The position numbers and the translations under genes were made by a program. 16,694 nt of DNA, taken from assembly GCA_022838965.1 (NCBI GenBank), contig JALHDK010000048.1, positions 1-16,694 on the forward strand, in the 5' to 3' direction. The notes beneath the pieces are model-generated. The model ran no database searches, had not been told where the DNA came from, and saw nothing but the letters and a program-made list of their open reading frames with translations. Positions 16,368 to 16,694 of the stretch are shown here, piece after piece (within the stretch, counting starts at the first letter, position 1; each line of letters starts with the position of its first letter). Source of the DNA: Actinomycetales bacterium (GTDB lineage: Bacteria > Actinomycetota > Actinomycetes > Actinomycetales > Actinomycetaceae).

Positions 16368-16694
16368 GCCGAGACCTCCGCAGAAGGGACATCCGTGGCT
16401 CAGAGCCGCCTTGATGTCGGTCCTTGCCCTCTTCCTCGTTATCTCCACCAGTCCGAGCCCTGTGACCCCGTATACCCTTGCCTTGCACCTGTCGTTTTTG
16501 AAAAGCTCCTGAAGCTGGCGTATAAGCTCCTGGTTCTCCTCCTTTGAATCCATATCGATGAAATCAACGACTATGATCCCGCCTATAGCTCGTAGCCTCA
16601 GCTGTCTGGCGATCTCATCCGCCGCTTCCATGTTGGTCTGGAATATTGTGTCATTGAGGTTCTTCGACCCTACGAATTTGCCGGTGTTGACGTC
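16368..16694 (-). CDS. RNase E/G family ribonuclease fragment of foreign, lower-GC origin
   Basis: The frame is open to the window end and encodes the catalytic core of an RNase E/G (Rne/Rng). The first residues DVNTGKFVGSKNLNDTIF carry the catalytic Asp in the DVN motif. EIARQLRLRAIGGIIVVDFIDM carries the second metal-binding Asp. A region ending KARVYGVTGLGLVEITRKR precedes the zinc-link motif CPFCGG. The small C-terminal domain is missing and the sequence passes directly into the RNase HI remnant. GC is about 50% against ~70% elsewhere, with codons such as ATA, AAT and GTA absent from the neighbours. The codon use and sequence style suggest a Firmicutes-like or similar moderate-GC bacterium; the exact source cannot be determined. 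Most likely a contig misjoin. Confidence 0.88.

Noticed and set aside
15461..16694. Genuine novel RNase E/G-RNase HI-phosphatase fusion system
   Set aside because: Both nuclease domains are truncated at the junction, GC and codon use change exactly there, and the phosphatase has its own frame break; a misjoin explains this better.

Overview
The window is about 70% GC and reads as a chromosomal segment of a high-GC actinomycete (Actinomycetota). The evidence is the gene content and order: a type I glutamine synthetase with an adenylylation site, GlnE with a second non-adenylylatable glutamine synthetase (glnA2), panB, polyphosphate glucokinase, an LppM-like lipoprotein, and a bifunctional RNase HI/phosphatase next to the RNase P RNA. 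The arrangement glnA(+), glnE(-), glnA2(-), panB(+) matches the mycobacterial glnA1-glnE-glnA2-panB neighbourhood (established knowledge). No phage, IS element, CRISPR array or tRNA was seen. The content is mostly housekeeping.

Layout. Positions 3-467 hold the C-terminal end of glnA (+), closed by a strong hairpin at 474-514. The minus-strand operon glnA2 (5381-4047), glnE (4046-1138), histidine phosphatase (1127-525) follows: its genes abut or are coupled, and GlnE would adenylylate the GlnA at the window start. A divergent intergenic region (5382-5534) with a GlnR-like motif separates it from panB (+), which is convergent with a 68-aa acidic protein (-). Divergent from that are map (apparently leaderless) and ppgK (+). 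A convergent gap with 25-nt tandem repeats leads to an LppM-like lipoprotein (-). A DUF6191-like small membrane protein and a His-tailed EamA transporter (+, ATGA overlap) come next. Then a SNF2 helicase and a PHB-depolymerase-type esterase (-), a secreted PIG-L deacetylase (+), rnpB (-), and the RNase HI/phosphatase gene (-).

The most noteworthy signals concern integrity. Three minus-strand genes (glnE, SNF2 helicase, RNase HI/phosphatase) each carry one frame break in a conserved catalytic region. In each case both frames are well preserved on either side, but roughly 10-20 residues expected by the family are absent, so these look like small deletions rather than one-base errors.

The last ~320 bases are clearly lower in GC (about 50%) and encode the catalytic core of an RNase E/G of a different, probably Firmicutes-like, origin. 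It is joined in frame, within the CPFC zinc-link motif region, to the last ~25 residues of the actinobacterial RNase HI domain. The simplest reading is a chimeric metagenomic contig with local assembly errors. Genuine fusion and pseudogenes are the alternatives. I found no convincing undescribed system.
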